Source: Aquanectria penicillioides
Lineage: Eukaryota; Ascomycota; Sordariomycetes; Hypocreales; Nectriaceae
Assembly: GCA_003415625.1 (NCBI GenBank)
Contig: PYIU01000007.1
Coordinates: forward strand, 992,001-1,056,000
Length of the DNA: 64,000 nt
Direction of reading: 5' to 3'
Positions 1-11,500 of the stretch are shown in pieces. A program made the position numbers and the translations under genes. The notes beneath the pieces were generated by a model. It saw only the letters and a list, made by a program, of their open reading frames with translations. It made no database searches and was not told where the DNA came from. How positions within the stretch are numbered: the first letter of the stretch is position 1; every line of letters begins with the position of its first letter.

Positions 1-572
1 GCTCCAGAAAAAATCGAGGCGGGAAGAAGAGTCGTCAACGGTGGAGTTCCATTGATCTTGCGCGCCGCTTTCTCTTTGAGCGATTCGTAAATGGCAAACC
101 TCGTGGAGCCGTACGTCACTAATTGCATCTTGAGTTAAGTACAAAGTCTCGGGATGATTTTTCGGCGCGAATTTGCTTACGTTGTCTTAACAAACCTGCT
201 GAAAGCTCCACGAGAAGTTAGTGCAATGTCTAATATGCGAATGAAGATAAGGACATACACCTCGGTATAGACCAAGCGGACCTTCAGTTCTAACGATTCG
301 AAGGATAGTGTCTAAGAAGCTGGTGCGCTCTGATAACGGCGTAGCCTGGAGGCGAACCTTGACTATAGCCAAGTATTTGTCAATTATTCGACTTCGAGAA
401 TAGCACAATGCCGCCTCGTACCAAGATCAAGTGGATGGGAGCATATGACGGCAAGACAAGAAGCCGACCCCCCGAACCATTTTGGATACTGTATCAACTT
501 GGACTCTGGAACGAATGACTTTTTGGACGACGATTGGAGTGGGATTGTTGAGACTTGGCTGTGTTCGGACAT
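1..572 (-). CDS. Mitochondrial dicarboxylate carrier-like protein (5' part, cut by window edge)
   Basis: This is the N-terminal part of a mitochondrial carrier (SLC25) protein, most like the fungal dicarboxylate carrier DIC1. From a start at 572, the first carrier repeat shows the signature WFGGSASC...HPLDL, then VKVRLQ, then LGLYRG. Splicing three short introns (about 367-421, with donor GTACGA after HPLDL; about 213-257, donor GTATGT; and about 132-165) gives the continuation LSAGLLRQ and LTYGSTRFAIYESLKE, the expected run into helix 2. The rest lies beyond base 1. It is transcribed divergently from the acyl-CoA dehydrogenase across about 600 bp. Carriers of this type exchange C4 dicarboxylates for phosphate across the inner membrane; a role in moving a cluster substrate or product is inference from position. 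Confidence 0.85.
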
Positions 573-1178
573 GACGGGTTTGACAGTCGAAACAAAGAAT
601 GGAAGGTTCTATTACAGAACTAAGATATCTGAAAGTAGAGTCTCGAAGTCACATAAATTGTCTATGACCAACAGCAAATTGTTTCCAACAGGATTATTAT
701 GGCGCGATACAATTTGAAGCGGCTGCATCGTGTCACGGGGGGGTGCCCGAGGAGCATTCCCATGAGTCGGCGATTGTTCGCATATAAGACTGAGCCTCGG
801 GGAAACGCTCGAAAACATAGAAATCACAGACTGGTCCGTGAGCATGACTGAAGTTGACTACCCACTCTTAGTGCAGTCAATGGAATGAATGGCCGGCGAT
901 TCGGGCTTACACCATTTCTCAGCGTGCGAGTTCGGCGATTGAAAGTCTCGGCAATATGGCCGTTGTAGGATGACCCACAAAAGCTGCCAAATCGGCTATA
1001 TGCCACACAACACCCGCTTCCTCCACATTCGGTCCAGCGAAGTCATGATGCTTCGGTCATTTGCGCAATTCCTGTAAGTCTCGCCGGAGAGCCATTCCGG
1101 TCAGATAAATGAAGCTCATAAATCCTCAATCGAATCCGTAACAAACCAATCTGGCACAATACTTGCTCATCTGCAATC
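573..1178. promoter_or_regulatory. Divergent intergenic region between carrier and acyl-CoA dehydrogenase
   Basis: About 600 bp separate the two divergent start codons, so the carrier and the dehydrogenase probably share this promoter region. I see no convincing open frame with family similarity in it; the short frames on either strand have no recognisable motifs. Confidence 0.5.
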
Positions 1179-2504
1179 ATGTCTGCACCCGCCGCAAATA
1201 AGTTCTTGCGACTGAGCCGTCCGGCTCTCGCTTCTGCTAGATCATCCCGCACACATGGCACACGCAAACATGCCTTCGCAACCACCAGATCAAGACGGCT
1301 CATGGGGCTTGCTGGGTTCACTGAGAACCAGTTAATGGTGCGAGAGGCCGTGAGCCAGGTTTGCTCAGAGTTCCCCAACACATACTGGCAGGAACGCGAC
1401 AACGAAGAGAAGGATCCTAAGGAATTCCACGCTGCTCTTGCAGAGGCAGGATGGTTGGGAATCGCTCTTCCAGAGGCTCTGGGAGGATCGGGGCTGGGTA
1501 TCTCCGAAGCTACCATGATGATGCAAACCATCACCGAGTCGGGAGCTGGGATGGCTGGAGCGCAGTCGATTCACGCCAATGTCTACGCAACTCAACCACT
1601 TGCCAAGTTCGGCTCCCAGGAGCAATTGGAAACCACTATCCCCAACATTGTCTCTGGCAAGTGGCGTGTGTGTTTCGGTGTGACTGAGCCCAACGCTGGC
1701 CTTGATACCCTTCGTCTGTCAACTACAGCCAAGAAGAACTCAGATGGCTCCTACAGTGTGACTGGGCAGAAGATCTGGATTACCTGTGCTCAAGTCGCTT
1801 CCAAGATGATACTATTGGCACGAACTACTCCCCTCGAAGAAGTAAAGAAGCCTAGCGAGGGATTGTCTCTCTTTTCCATCGATTTGGATCGCAATCAGCC
1901 CGGCCTTGACTTGAGAAAGATTAGGAAGATGGGTGGCCGTGCTGTGGACGCCAACGAAGTGTTCTTCGACAACTACCATATCTCTGCCGACTCTCTCATT
2001 GGTGAGGAGGGAAAAGGGTTCAAGATGATCTTGCATGGTATGAATGCCGAGCGATGCCTGCTTGCTGGCGAGGCTCTCGGCCTGGGATACGCTGCCTTGA
2101 AGAAGGCCAGCGAGTATGCCCGCGAGCGTGTCGTTTTTAAGCGCCAGATTGGAATGAACCAAGGAATTGCCCATCCTCTGGCAGATGCTTACATGAAGCT
2201 GGAGGGAGCCAAACTGGCAACATATCACGCTGCCCGCCTTTATGACCAGAGCAAAACCGACCCAACAATTCGCCAGGACGAGGTTGGCGTTGCTGCCAAC
2301 AGCGCCAAGTACATGGCCGCCGAAGCTGCTTTTACCGCATGTGAGCGGGCTGTCCTTACACATGGTGGAATGGGCTATGCGGTAGAATATGATGTTGAGA
2401 GATGGTTCCGCGAGTGCTTGGTACCTCGTATCGCACCCGTTAGCAGAGAGATGATTCTTAACTTTATTAGTGAGCGGGTGCTTCAGCTTCCTAGGAGCTA
2501 CTAA
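1179..2504 (+). CDS. Acyl-CoA dehydrogenase, probably mitochondrial
   Basis: A single-exon gene for a 441-residue FAD-dependent acyl-CoA dehydrogenase, the usual family length. The first ~45 residues are rich in Arg, Ser and Ala with almost no acidic residues, as in a mitochondrial presequence. Family landmarks follow in order: GWLGIALPEALGG, FGVTEPNAG, SVTGQKIWIT, FKRQIGMNQGIAHPLA, and THGGMGY near the C-terminus. The usual C-terminal catalytic Glu of medium/short-chain enzymes (in IYEGTS) is absent; this stretch reads RIAPVSREM. A Glu at position 291 in NAERC aligns with the catalytic base of isovaleryl-CoA and long-chain dehydrogenases. It would make an alpha,beta double bond in an acyl-CoA. 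Its neighbours suggest a methylsuccinyl-CoA-like substrate, which is inference. It is not a typical glutaryl-CoA dehydrogenase by sequence. Confidence 0.93.
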   Translation: MSAPAANKFLRLSRPALASARSSRTHGTRKHAFATTRSRRLMGLAGFTENQLMVREAVSQVCSEFPNTYWQERDNEEKDPKEFHAALAEAGWLGIALPEALGGSGLGISEATMMMQTITESGAGMAGAQSIHANVYATQPLAKFGSQEQLETTIPNIVSGKWRVCFGVTEPNAGLDTLRLSTTAKKNSDGSYSVTGQKIWITCAQVASKMILLARTTPLEEVKKPSEGLSLFSIDLDRNQPGLDLRKIRKMGGRAVDANEVFFDNYHISADSLIGEEGKGFKMILHGMNAERCLLAGEALGLGYAALKKASEYARERVVFKRQIGMNQGIAHPLADAYMKLEGAKLATYHAARLYDQSKTDPTIRQDEVGVAANSAKYMAAEAAFTACERAVLTHGGMGYAVEYDVERWFRECLVPRIAPVSREMILNFISERVLQLPRSY

Positions 2505-3043
2505 TTTTCAAGTGGGCAGGAAATGAAGAGCCTTTAGAATAAGATATCCTAAAAATAGAAGAGAGAAGATTGCGTAAACCAACATACGTTGTGACTGTTG
2601 CCAGTGACTGTGCCATCGAGAGACTGGACAAGGTGCAATGGTATTTCCCCTCCTACTGCTCGGACTAGGCATGAGACCATACAAAGGTCGAGATTGGACC
2701 AGTAAACACACGCGGCTTACCAGATAAGCTGCGTTAGAGAACCATTGCTATGATTGGAGGCGTCTCTTGAAAACAAGCATGGCGAGTCAACTTCCCCTCA
2801 TTATCATGAACCGTTTCGAGTCAAGCGTCAACGAAGCGTCATCATTAGCGTCGGTTACTTGTCCCGGCGAAAAAGTGGATCAACGGGACGCGATTCCCCA
2901 CAAGCGCAAGCATTCCCGGCTACTCCAAGCATATAAGCGGGACGTGGACGTGCAAAGTGAAGTCTGAAATGAAGAGAGAGCGTCGAGAGACCGGGTCACT
3001 TACACGCTGCGACAAGCCATTTGCCCGCCAATCCTGGCCCGCC
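2505..3043. other. Intergenic region upstream of regulator
   Basis: Contains the 3' flank of the dehydrogenase and the promoter of the Zn2Cys6 gene. An in-frame ATG at 2957 could extend the regulator by 29 residues. No other feature is supported. Confidence 0.4.
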
Positions 3044-5528
3044 ATGTCTCCCACACAACAGCCCTCGGATGCGCACGGCGATGAGCCACAGCACACGTCT
3101 CCGAATGACGGAATCCCTGCTCGTCGGGCTCGAGCGAAACACGCGTGTCGAGAGTGCAATGCTCGCAGGGTGAGATGCAACGTGACGGAGTCGAACCCAT
3201 GCTCCAATTGCCAGACCTCGGGCGCTAACTGCGAAGTGCTCCCGTCACGTCGAGGAAGGTGAGAGACGAATCTCAGGCTTCATGCTCTGCTGTCACCAAT
3301 AAAGTGGCTAATATTGTTACTTTTTATTAGATATCCTCGCAAGGCACGGCGCAAGAACGCTAAATCAGAGACTCTGGCTTCAGAGCCCGTCGCTCACCCA
3401 GCGAGGCGCCTATCCTCTATTCACTCCGTTCAGTCCATGCCCACTCTTGGCGTGGATTCAATATCGAGCCCTCTGGTAGCTAGAGATTCATCAGATGCAA
3501 GACTTACCGCCAGATCCCCTTCTCCTTCAACAGACCCGGCAGCTCCTGGCACATTATTCTTTGGCGAGTCCAACTTTCTCACTCTAGTCCCTGGGCGCCC
3601 ACGTCAAGGCGAAGAGTCCAATAATACTGCCAGCTCAAATGAGAACAAACAGAAAGCCAGGCTGCTGTTTCCTATCACTAGCACTCCGCAATCTATCCCG
3701 GAAGGCGAGTCGCCTGCTAGCTGCGACCGTGTTAGCTCTGGTACAGCACGATACCTTCGCGATGAGGGTGCTCTGACCCTGCCCGACTTGCACACTTGTA
3801 TACCTGCACTGCAGGCATACTTTACTTGGTTTCATCCCTGCTTTCCAATATTAGATCGGGCCGATTTCACTCGTCAGTTGGCTAGCTATGATGTCTCATA
3901 CCTCCTGCTCCAGTCCATGCTCTTCATTGGTGCGACGTACTGCGATCATGACACCATCATCTCGATGGGGTTCAAGGATCGGTCGGAAGCCAAGTCACTA
4001 TTGTATACACGGGCGAGGTTATTATTCCACGCTGATTGGGAGAAGGATGAAATCACCCTCATCCAATCCCTGTTCCTCATGAGCTTTTGGCGAGGTGGCC
4101 CATCCGATGTTCGAGATGTTCGGTACTGGCTTGGTGTAGTCATCGGAGTGGCAGAATCCTACGGACTCCACAGGTCGTAAGTCGATCTCACCGTTGGATT
4201 TGTTTCAAACGGTCGAGCTAATCCTTGCTTTACCCCAGAGCCAAGTTTACAACCAGAGATCCGCATCGAGCTAGGTTAAGAAGGAGAATATGGTGGTCAA
4301 TTTACGTAAGAATAACTGATTCTTGGGACACTCTCATGCTAATAATAGGAACAGGTCCGCGAACGCCAGGCTGCGGCTTCATTGGGGCTGCCAAGCAGGA
4401 TAAGAGAGGAAGACTGCGATATTGAGCCACTCAGTCCTACAGATCTCGAATCAGAGGTTATGAACCATGAAGCATCACTCTTTGGTTCTTGTAAACCAGA
4501 GCATATCACCTATGCGATCAAGATGGTAGAAATATCCAGAATACGTATGTCGCTGTGCTAAGTGCAATTGATGTCCCAACTCTGACCATGCCGTACAGTC
4601 GGACAGGTAATTGATGTTCATTTCTTACCTGGGAGGCCCCCTTCGACGCCTGAACAAGTGAAGGAGCTTGATAGCATCTTGGAAGACTGGAAACAGAGCC
4701 TCCCTGATGAGCTAGGACGCGGCGTGGAGGACGGGAATGCCTCTGTGTGGTCGCATCTCGTGCACCTGGCATATAAGTATGTGTTCTCTTAGTGGTAAAC
4801 AGAATAATTACTAACATGCGCCAAGCCATGTCCGAATTCTAATTCATCGGCATAGCTTCCTAAAGCTAAAAGGGGAAGACAACAATGGTCAGATAGCTGT
4901 GACAGCGGCTTCCCGTATTAGCCGAATCGCAGAAGACATGCTTGCCCAGGGAACCCTTCGGTACGGGCAGATGCATTTGTAAGTGGATTATAGAAATGGG
5001 TGAATCTACCATTCTGACAAAAAAAAACACAGGATCACAAGCCTTTTCGCAGCTCTTTGCATCCATGCTATTAGCATAAAGCGAGGCGTTGACGTCACAA
5101 AACGGATTGCAGAGCACCGTGCCCAAATGTGTCTCATGGCGCTTCAAGAGATTCAGAAATATTGGAGAATCAATAACAATGTGCTTGACTTGTTTTTCCA
5201 ATATCTTGATGTATCCATTGCCAAACGACTTCATGGTTCCGCACAGCTTGAAGGGAGTGCTCAGAGTATGGCTCTGGTAGAAGCTCCAGTGGTGGGACAG
5301 GACGAGCATGACGACTCCGGCGCCACTCCTCTACCAGACGGCGAGGAGCGATACGACTTTCCAACTCCACAGACACAAGCCCAAACCAAAGCGTTTGAAG
5401 ACCAATATTTCAACATGCTCTACGGACCTTGGGAAGGCGAGGACGGCGTGGCTGACCTTGGCCTTGTTCTTCAGGCAGATGAGCCAATGCAAATGGAGAG
5501 CCTCAACTTTCTGGGCCGATCTCTCTAG
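3044..5528 (+). CDS. Zn2Cys6 fungal transcription factor, likely cluster regulator
   Basis: A zinc binuclear-cluster regulator. The DNA-binding motif reads CRECNARRVRCN...PCSNC...CEVL, near residues 28-58 from the chosen start, followed by a basic linker (RRGRYPRKARRK) after the first intron (3259-3330). The middle carries the fungal-specific transcription factor domain: a YFTWFHPCFPILDR-type entry, a helical region ending GVAESYGLHRS, then RRRIWWSIYVRERQAAASLG after two further introns. At least six introns must be spliced for a continuous protein. The start at 3044 sits in a good context (GCCATGTC); 2957 is the alternative. It lies between catabolic genes and probably responds to their substrate, which is inference. 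Intron borders after 4430 are hand-predicted. Confidence 0.85.
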
Positions 5529-5841
5529 ACAAGATCTTGGCCCGCCGGGAACGGTTTCCGATGGCTTGATGTGGCTCGGTTTCTTCGGTTACTCGAATCA
5601 TTTTCTAAATAGCCGAAAGTGGGCACTGACATCCACCCCCGGATTCTCCACACGCTGACCCGTTCCAGTGGGGCCTGTTGAAGCTCCCATCAAGCTACCG
5701 GCCTCGGTTACTTGGTGCAAACTACAGATATCGCTTCGATGCAGCTTCTTAGACATCAGTCACTCGAGGGGCTCATAAAGATTAGCATCAAATCGACCAC
5801 TTAGGCAAGAAGTGTTGATCAAGTCCCAAAACACATACATC
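5529..5841. other. Intergenic region upstream of hydratase
   Basis: About 310 bp without a supported gene, probably the promoter and leader of the hydratase gene. An ATG at 5812, in frame with the hydratase, would add ten residues. Confidence 0.4.
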
Positions 5842-6946
5842 ATGGCCCGATCCATCGCCCTCCGTCAAGCGCCTCGGTTGGTCCGCCAGGCACAGGGGAG
5901 AGGTTTCGCCGTGTCGGCGAGACGCTCAAAGGCTACCGCCTCCGATGCTGCTTCTTATCTTCTTGAAAACTTCGCGGACAAGTCTGTTGTGCGCCGACAG
6001 TTCATTGACGGAAATCAGCTCCAGAAGTTGGTTCTCACTCTCGGGCAAACCTCAATCGAGGGCGCAGACGTCTCCGAGATCCCACCTGTGGCAGGGACCC
6101 CAGTACCGCAGGGCTATCATCTTGCATACTTTACACCAAACGGAACAGAACAAGATCTTGGCGCTGACGGAACTGACCGGACATTCAATGCATCTGCCCC
6201 CTTCACACGAAGAATGTGGGCGGGCGGAAAGATGAAATGGCCTGCTCCGCCCAGTGGAGCTTTACTTCGAGTAGGCGACGAGGTCGAGGAGCGCACACGC
6301 CTCGTGAGCGCAACGGCCAAAAAGAGCAGATCTGCTGGAGAGATGGTTTTAGTCGAGGTTGAGAAGGAGTTCTGGGGTCCCAACGGTCTGGCCCTGGTTG
6401 ACCAGCGATCATGGGTCTTTCGCCCTGAGATTGACCTGACAGCTGCGCCTGCTGCTCCAAAGCCTCTCCCAGATATCACTCATGGTCCCTCATCAATCAA
6501 AGACTTGGGAAATGCTGAAAATGGTGGGCATGAAAATGAACCCAATTGAATTTGTGTACATCGAGTTGACCTCCATTCTAGGCTATCTCACTCGCGAGTT
6601 TCGATGGTCCCCCGTTGGCCTCTTCAGATTCTCAGCCCTGACATTCAATGGCCACATGATCCACTACAATGAAAGATGGACCCGAGATGTGGAAAGTCAC
6701 CCAGGGTTGGTGGTCCACGGACCTCTAAATCTGATTAACCTCTTGAATTACTGGAAGGACGTTCACGGAGACGGACAGGGCCCAGCCAGCATCTCATACC
6801 GGGCAATGTCACCATTGTATGCTGGTCAGACATATCAGGTCCGAACGTCAGATATGAGGCATAACGAGGAAGGCAAAGTTTGGGACGTTATCGTTGAGAA
6901 AGATGGGGTTGTGTGCATGAAGAGCGAGATTACAGGCCACAATTAG
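5842..6946 (+). CDS. MaoC/FAS1-like acyl-CoA hydratase (mesaconyl-C4-CoA or itaconyl-CoA hydratase type), mitochondrial
   Basis: A 348-residue hot-dog-fold hydratase of the HTD2/mesaconyl-C4-CoA hydratase group (FAS1-like dehydratase). Two exons: 5842-6523 and 6582-6946. The intron is needed because the first frame closes at 6549 while the second half is clearly the same protein; joining across it gives ...NGYLTREFRWSPVGLFRF. The N-terminus (MARSIALRQAPRLVRQ...) is a good mitochondrial presequence. Landmarks are FTRRMWAGGKM in the first hot dog and SALTFNGHMIHYNERW and VVHGPLNLINLL in the second, including the family's H-x5-N-region and VHGPL loop. Bacterial and Aspergillus terreus relatives hydrate mesaconyl-C4-CoA or itaconyl-CoA to citramalyl-CoA. 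It is convergent with the citramalyl-CoA lyase-like gene, which fits that step. A mitochondrial FAS dehydratase (Htd2) is the alternative, less likely in this context. Confidence 0.85.
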
Positions 6947-7075
6947 GCAGAGCTCTCATAATCAAGATTTAATACAAAAAGCAATGGGTAAATTTTCCTC
7001 TTTGATGGCGTTTTATTTTAAATTGGCTGGAAAGGATCATGAAGTATCTACGAGGATTATTTTCTTTACGCTTCT

Positions 7076-8119
7076 CTATGACTGCGCTTGTTCTTCAAAT
7101 TTGCCGAGATCAATGCCACATAATCGTGCCCGTTCAAGGTGTGCCAGGGCTCTTTTTACGATGGGAGCATCAATCATTTTGCCGTCCAGTTTCCATGCTC
7201 CCTTGCCCTCAGCCCTAGCAATCAGGTCACCTTGCTGAACCATCACTGCCCATTTCAAAACCTCATCTGATGGGCCGAATGCCCTTTGAACAATGTCCAC
7301 CTGGAGCGGGTGAATGCACTGCTTTCCAGTGAAACCAAGAGCTCGACCCTCGTGACTATCTTGCTCTAAAGCCGACTTGGATTCCTCAGTTGACGGCACC
7401 CCGGTCGAAACCAAGTCGATGACGGATGGCAGATTGTGAGCCAATGCTGCAGTGACAATTGAGCTGCGTGCAAAAAGCAACTCTCGTCGGTCAGGGAGCC
7501 GGGATAGGCCAAGCTCAGTTGCAAAATCCTCGGCGGCGAATGCCAGACCCGACAATCCGGTAGTTGGCGCTGCACGGCAAATGGAGTTTATGTCCGAGAG
7601 TCCCCGAGCAGACTCGATCAACGCTAGAATGTTCAGTGGGCGTGAGGTCGTTTGTCCGGATGAGATGCCATTGAGTTTTGGGGCTCGATGCGGCGCTACA
7701 TGGCGCACAACATCTGCCACGAAGTGAAGGTCTTCAGGGCCCTGAACCTTAGGAATGACTATTGCGTCGAGATTGTCTCCAGATTTCAAAATTTCGGTGA
7801 GATCATCAAGGGCCAACCCTGTGTCGACGGCATTGATTCTGACAGCCACCTCCTTCGGCGCCCTCAATTTGCTGCTCATAGAGCCATCCGCGAGATGTCG
7901 TGCCACAAGTCCTCTTGCGCCAGCTTTAGCATCAGGAGCCACGGAATCTTCAAGATCATAAATGACACTGTCAACACTAAAAGCCTGGGTTTTGGTGAGC
8001 ATTTTTTGAGACGCTCCTGGTACTGCAATGTCTGTTAGCACAACGGCGAGCGATGAAGAAAATGCATTGTAATTACCGTAGAGGAGCGCCCGCCGCAAGA
8101 GGGACGAGGAGGTTGCCAT
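7076..8119 (-). CDS. CitE/CLYBL-type lyase, probable citramalyl-CoA lyase
   Basis: A 329-residue HpcH/HpaI-family lyase. A 54-nt intron (8023-8076) near the start must be removed; this restores the conserved RRALLYVPGASQKM, where the unspliced frame would insert unrelated residues. Other family motifs are YDLEDSVAP, VRINA, VIPKVQGPEDL, LALIESARGL and FAAEDFATELG, covering the acyl-CoA and Mg2+ sites, and GKQCIHPLQVDIV. Human CLYBL and the fungal itaconate-pathway enzyme CclA cleave citramalyl-CoA to acetyl-CoA and pyruvate, which suits the adjacent hydratase. Only about eight residues precede the RR motif, so unlike its partners it has no visible mitochondrial presequence. Malyl- or beta-methylmalyl-CoA lyase activity is the alternative. 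Confidence 0.88.
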   Translation of the reverse strand: MATSSSLLRRALLYGNYNAFSSSLAVVLTDIAVPGASQKMLTKTQAFSVDSVIYDLEDSVAPDAKAGARGLVARHLADGSMSSKLRAPKEVAVRINAVDTGLALDDLTEILKSGDNLDAIVIPKVQGPEDLHFVADVVRHVAPHRAPKLNGISSGQTTSRPLNILALIESARGLSDINSICRAAPTTGLSGLAFAAEDFATELGLSRLPDRRELLFARSSIVTAALAHNLPSVIDLVSTGVPSTEESKSALEQDSHEGRALGFTGKQCIHPLQVDIVQRAFGPSDEVLKWAVMVQQGDLIARAEGKGAWKLDGKMIDAPIVKRALAHLERARLCGIDLGKFEEQAQS

Positions 8120-8529
8120 TGCTGAACAGTGTATGTGATTAATACACAGCTCAGTGCCGAATGTCTACAAACTAGTGGTAGTGACGGAGCAGTGCTGGTA
8201 ATGTAAATGATTGCTCGGCCTAGAGCTTAGGTGGCTAAGTCGGCTATATGAGTGCCGCGAGGGACTCCACGAAACCGGGCGAGAATGCTACCGTGTAGAC
8301 CGAGGTCAAGAGACGAAATAAAATAATCTATGCTAGTAACCAAGCTCTTATAGGAAACAGAGAAAAAGTAATATGTCGCACCTCGATGGAGGAGGGAATA
8401 CGAAGATTGTAGCGTTGGCGGCCGAGTGAGGATGTGAGACCAGTTTGAGAAATCACATGCTATTGTTAGTCTTTCCTGCGAGTCGAAGGAAATGCACAGG
8501 CCTTAAACAACTGCCATGTGATTGAACAT
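8120..8529. other. Intergenic region between lyase and E1 genes
   Basis: About 410 bp. Both genes read on the minus strand, so this holds the lyase promoter and the E1 3' flank. No gene seen. Confidence 0.4.
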
Positions 8530-11500
8530 TTAGATCATTCTTTGTACAAAAAATGCATCCTCCAATAGCTTCTTCTCCTCAGCTTCATGCAGCTTCTTCC
8601 AACCGGCCGCAGGACTAGCACTTGGTCCCCGTCCAGCATACAACAATTTTCTTCCTGCGAGATGGTCCGACTTGCGAAGAACCGCGTCTAGTCTGTCACG
8701 AATGTAATGCCAAGCACCACCATTGTAATGCTCCTCTTGAGCCCAGACTACGCTCTCCGCGTTGGAGTATTTGTCTAGGTTGGCCTTCACTTCACGCCAT
8801 GGGAATGGATGGAGCTCCTCAATTCGGGTGATGGCAGCGTCACGAAGACCGAGAGCATCCCTTTGCTTCACCAACGAGGCATAGATTTGCCCAGAACAAA
8901 AGATGACGCGAGAGATCTTGTCTGGGCTGTTTATTTCACCAGCGTCATGTGCGGGATCCGACAAAACTGGCTGGAAAGTAGCGGAGGGGTTTGTGAACTC
9001 TGAGATGTCAGATCTGCAGATGGGGTGGCGGAGTAGAGATTTAGAGAAGAAAATGACCAAGGCTATGTACGTATGAGTGTTAGTTACTTTCCCCCAAACT
9101 CAACAATAAGACATGGCAAGGTAAAGAAGCACTTACGCTTTCGGAATTGGCGCTTGAGCTGTCGGCGAAGGACATGGAAATAATTAGCTGGAGAAGTCAT
9201 GTATACAATTTCCATGTTGGAGTCTTGGTGAGCTCGATCGCTAGCTGCTTCATCGGCGGGCCACGAACGACCTTCTTCATTACACATCAACAGGAATCGC
9301 TCCAGTCGAGCGGAAGAATGCTCAGCTCCCTGCCCGTCAAAGCCATGCGGGAGCGAAAGCACGATGCCGGACCGATCCTGCCACTTGGACTCGCCGGCAA
9401 CGATGAAGTTGTCAATGATGACCTGTGTGTTGTTGGCAAAATCACCAAACTGAGCTTCCCATATCACCAGAGGATTTGGGTCTGCCAGGGTCACGCCGTA
9501 TTCGAAGCCAAGCGCACCAAATTCGCTGAGCGGCGAGTTGCTGGCATGAAAACGCGCTTGGTCATCGGAGAGATTGCTCAGGGGAGTCCATGTTTCGCCA
9601 TTGGCTTGGTTGTGCAGAACAGAATGCCTCTGGGAAAATGTTCCACGCTGAACGTCCTGGCCGGTCAGGCGCACGGCGTGTCCCTCGAGGCAGAGTGTTC
9701 CAAAGGCCATGGCTTCGGCGGTAGCCCAATCGACAGAGCCACTTTCGAAGACGCTCAAACGGCCCGCAAGAATTCGCTGGAGGTTGGTGTGCAGCTCAAA
9801 CCCTTCTGGTACGCTGCTCACCTTTTCAGCAATTGGCTTGAGAATAGAGTGGTCCACGGCTGTCGAAACGGGAGGATAGGTCTCTGAGACCAGGGAAGTT
9901 GGTGATGGAAGAGCCTCCCAAGCCGGGGGGAATGCCTTCCGTTCGGAGATGTATGTTTTGCTGGTCTCAAAATCCTCGTTCAGCTGCTCCCAGACCCATT
10001 TCTTCTGCTCATCAATTTCGGCAGCAGTGAAGCTTCCCTCACCAACAAGTTTGTTAATGTACAGGTCCATAGTTGGAGTCTGACTATGAACTTGCTTGTA
10101 CATCATGGGTTGAGTAAAGGTGGGTTGGTCGAACTCATTGTGGCCAAACTTGCGATAGCAAACCAGGTCAATGACAATGTCTTCTTGGAACTCGGCTCTC
10201 CAATCGGCAGCAAGTTGGCATACATGGGTGACAGCCTCCACATCGTCGGCGTTGACGTGAATGATGGGCGCATTGATGTACTTGGCAAGATCGGACGCGT
10301 ACGGTGTTGATCGTGAGCACTCGACATCGGTAGTGAAGCCGATTTGATTGTTTACGATTACTCGGATGGTTCCTCCAACATTATATGCGTCAAGCCTTGA
10401 CAGGCCAAGAGTTTCGTAGACGACTCCCTGGCCGGCAAACGCCGCATCTCCATGAAGGGCGAGACACATGGTCCTAGTTCGGTCCTTGTCACCCTTCAGC
10501 TGTTGTGAGGCATAAGCAGATCCCGTGGCAACGGGATCCACGGCTTCAAGATGAGAGGGGTTAGCGAGAAGTGAAAGGCCAACTCGACGGCCTTCGGCAG
10601 TAATCCGATGACCGTCGTGACCGAGATGGTACTTGACATCGCCAGCCATTCCAGGGAAGTTTGTCTTGACGCGACCAGCAAACTCGGACAAAATAGCCTC
10701 GCGAGGTTTTCCATAGACGGTTCCCAGCATGGTCAGCCTTCCTCGGTGGCAGCTGCCGATGATGATATCTTCAACGCCGTGGACACCGGCGCTCCGATCA
10801 ATAATAGAGGCAATTCCGGGAGCCAGTCCTTCTGCGCCATCGAGGCCAAACCGCTTCTCAGTGGGGAACTTGGTGGCGATGTAGCGCTCAAAGCTTGTGC
10901 TCCAGATCAAACTGTCCAAAATCCGTCGCTTCTCATCCTTGGAGAATTGGACTGAAGTTGGAGCCTCTAGCCTCTGGCGGAGCCACTCGCGCTTCGTCGC
11001 ATTAGGAACGTGGTGGTATTCGACTCCAATACTGCCGCAATAGACAGACTCACAAGCAGCGATAATTTCAAGAAGCGACATTGTTTTCTGTCCGGTCGCC
11101 GCAAAATAAGGCAGGATATCTGGGCCCAAGTTGAACTGGCGATCCAGATCGGCAACTGTGAATCCATGATACGAAGGGTCTAGCTCTTCAGGACGCTCAG
11201 CATTTGGTCCCTCACCACTTTTCCTCAAACCTAGGGGGTCAATCTTTGCCACATGATGACCCTGGGTTTGATACGCAGAGACGAGGCGCATAAGTTTAAA
11301 GTGGTCCTGTACTTGGCTGTTCTGTACTCCTTGTTCAAGGTTATGATTGACGTTTAAAGCAGGGTCTCTTGAAGAAAGAAAGCCGGGAGGTAGTTGGACA
11401 GCCTGGTCTGGAGATGTCGACCTATCTTCCATGTTCCTGAAGTATGTGCGCCATGAAATGTGAACTGAGTCAGGTGATATCTTCCAGGACTCATACATTT

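Noticed and set aside
9147..9887. A 246-codon plus-strand frame
   Set aside because: Antisense of E1 exon 2, whose protein match is unambiguous.
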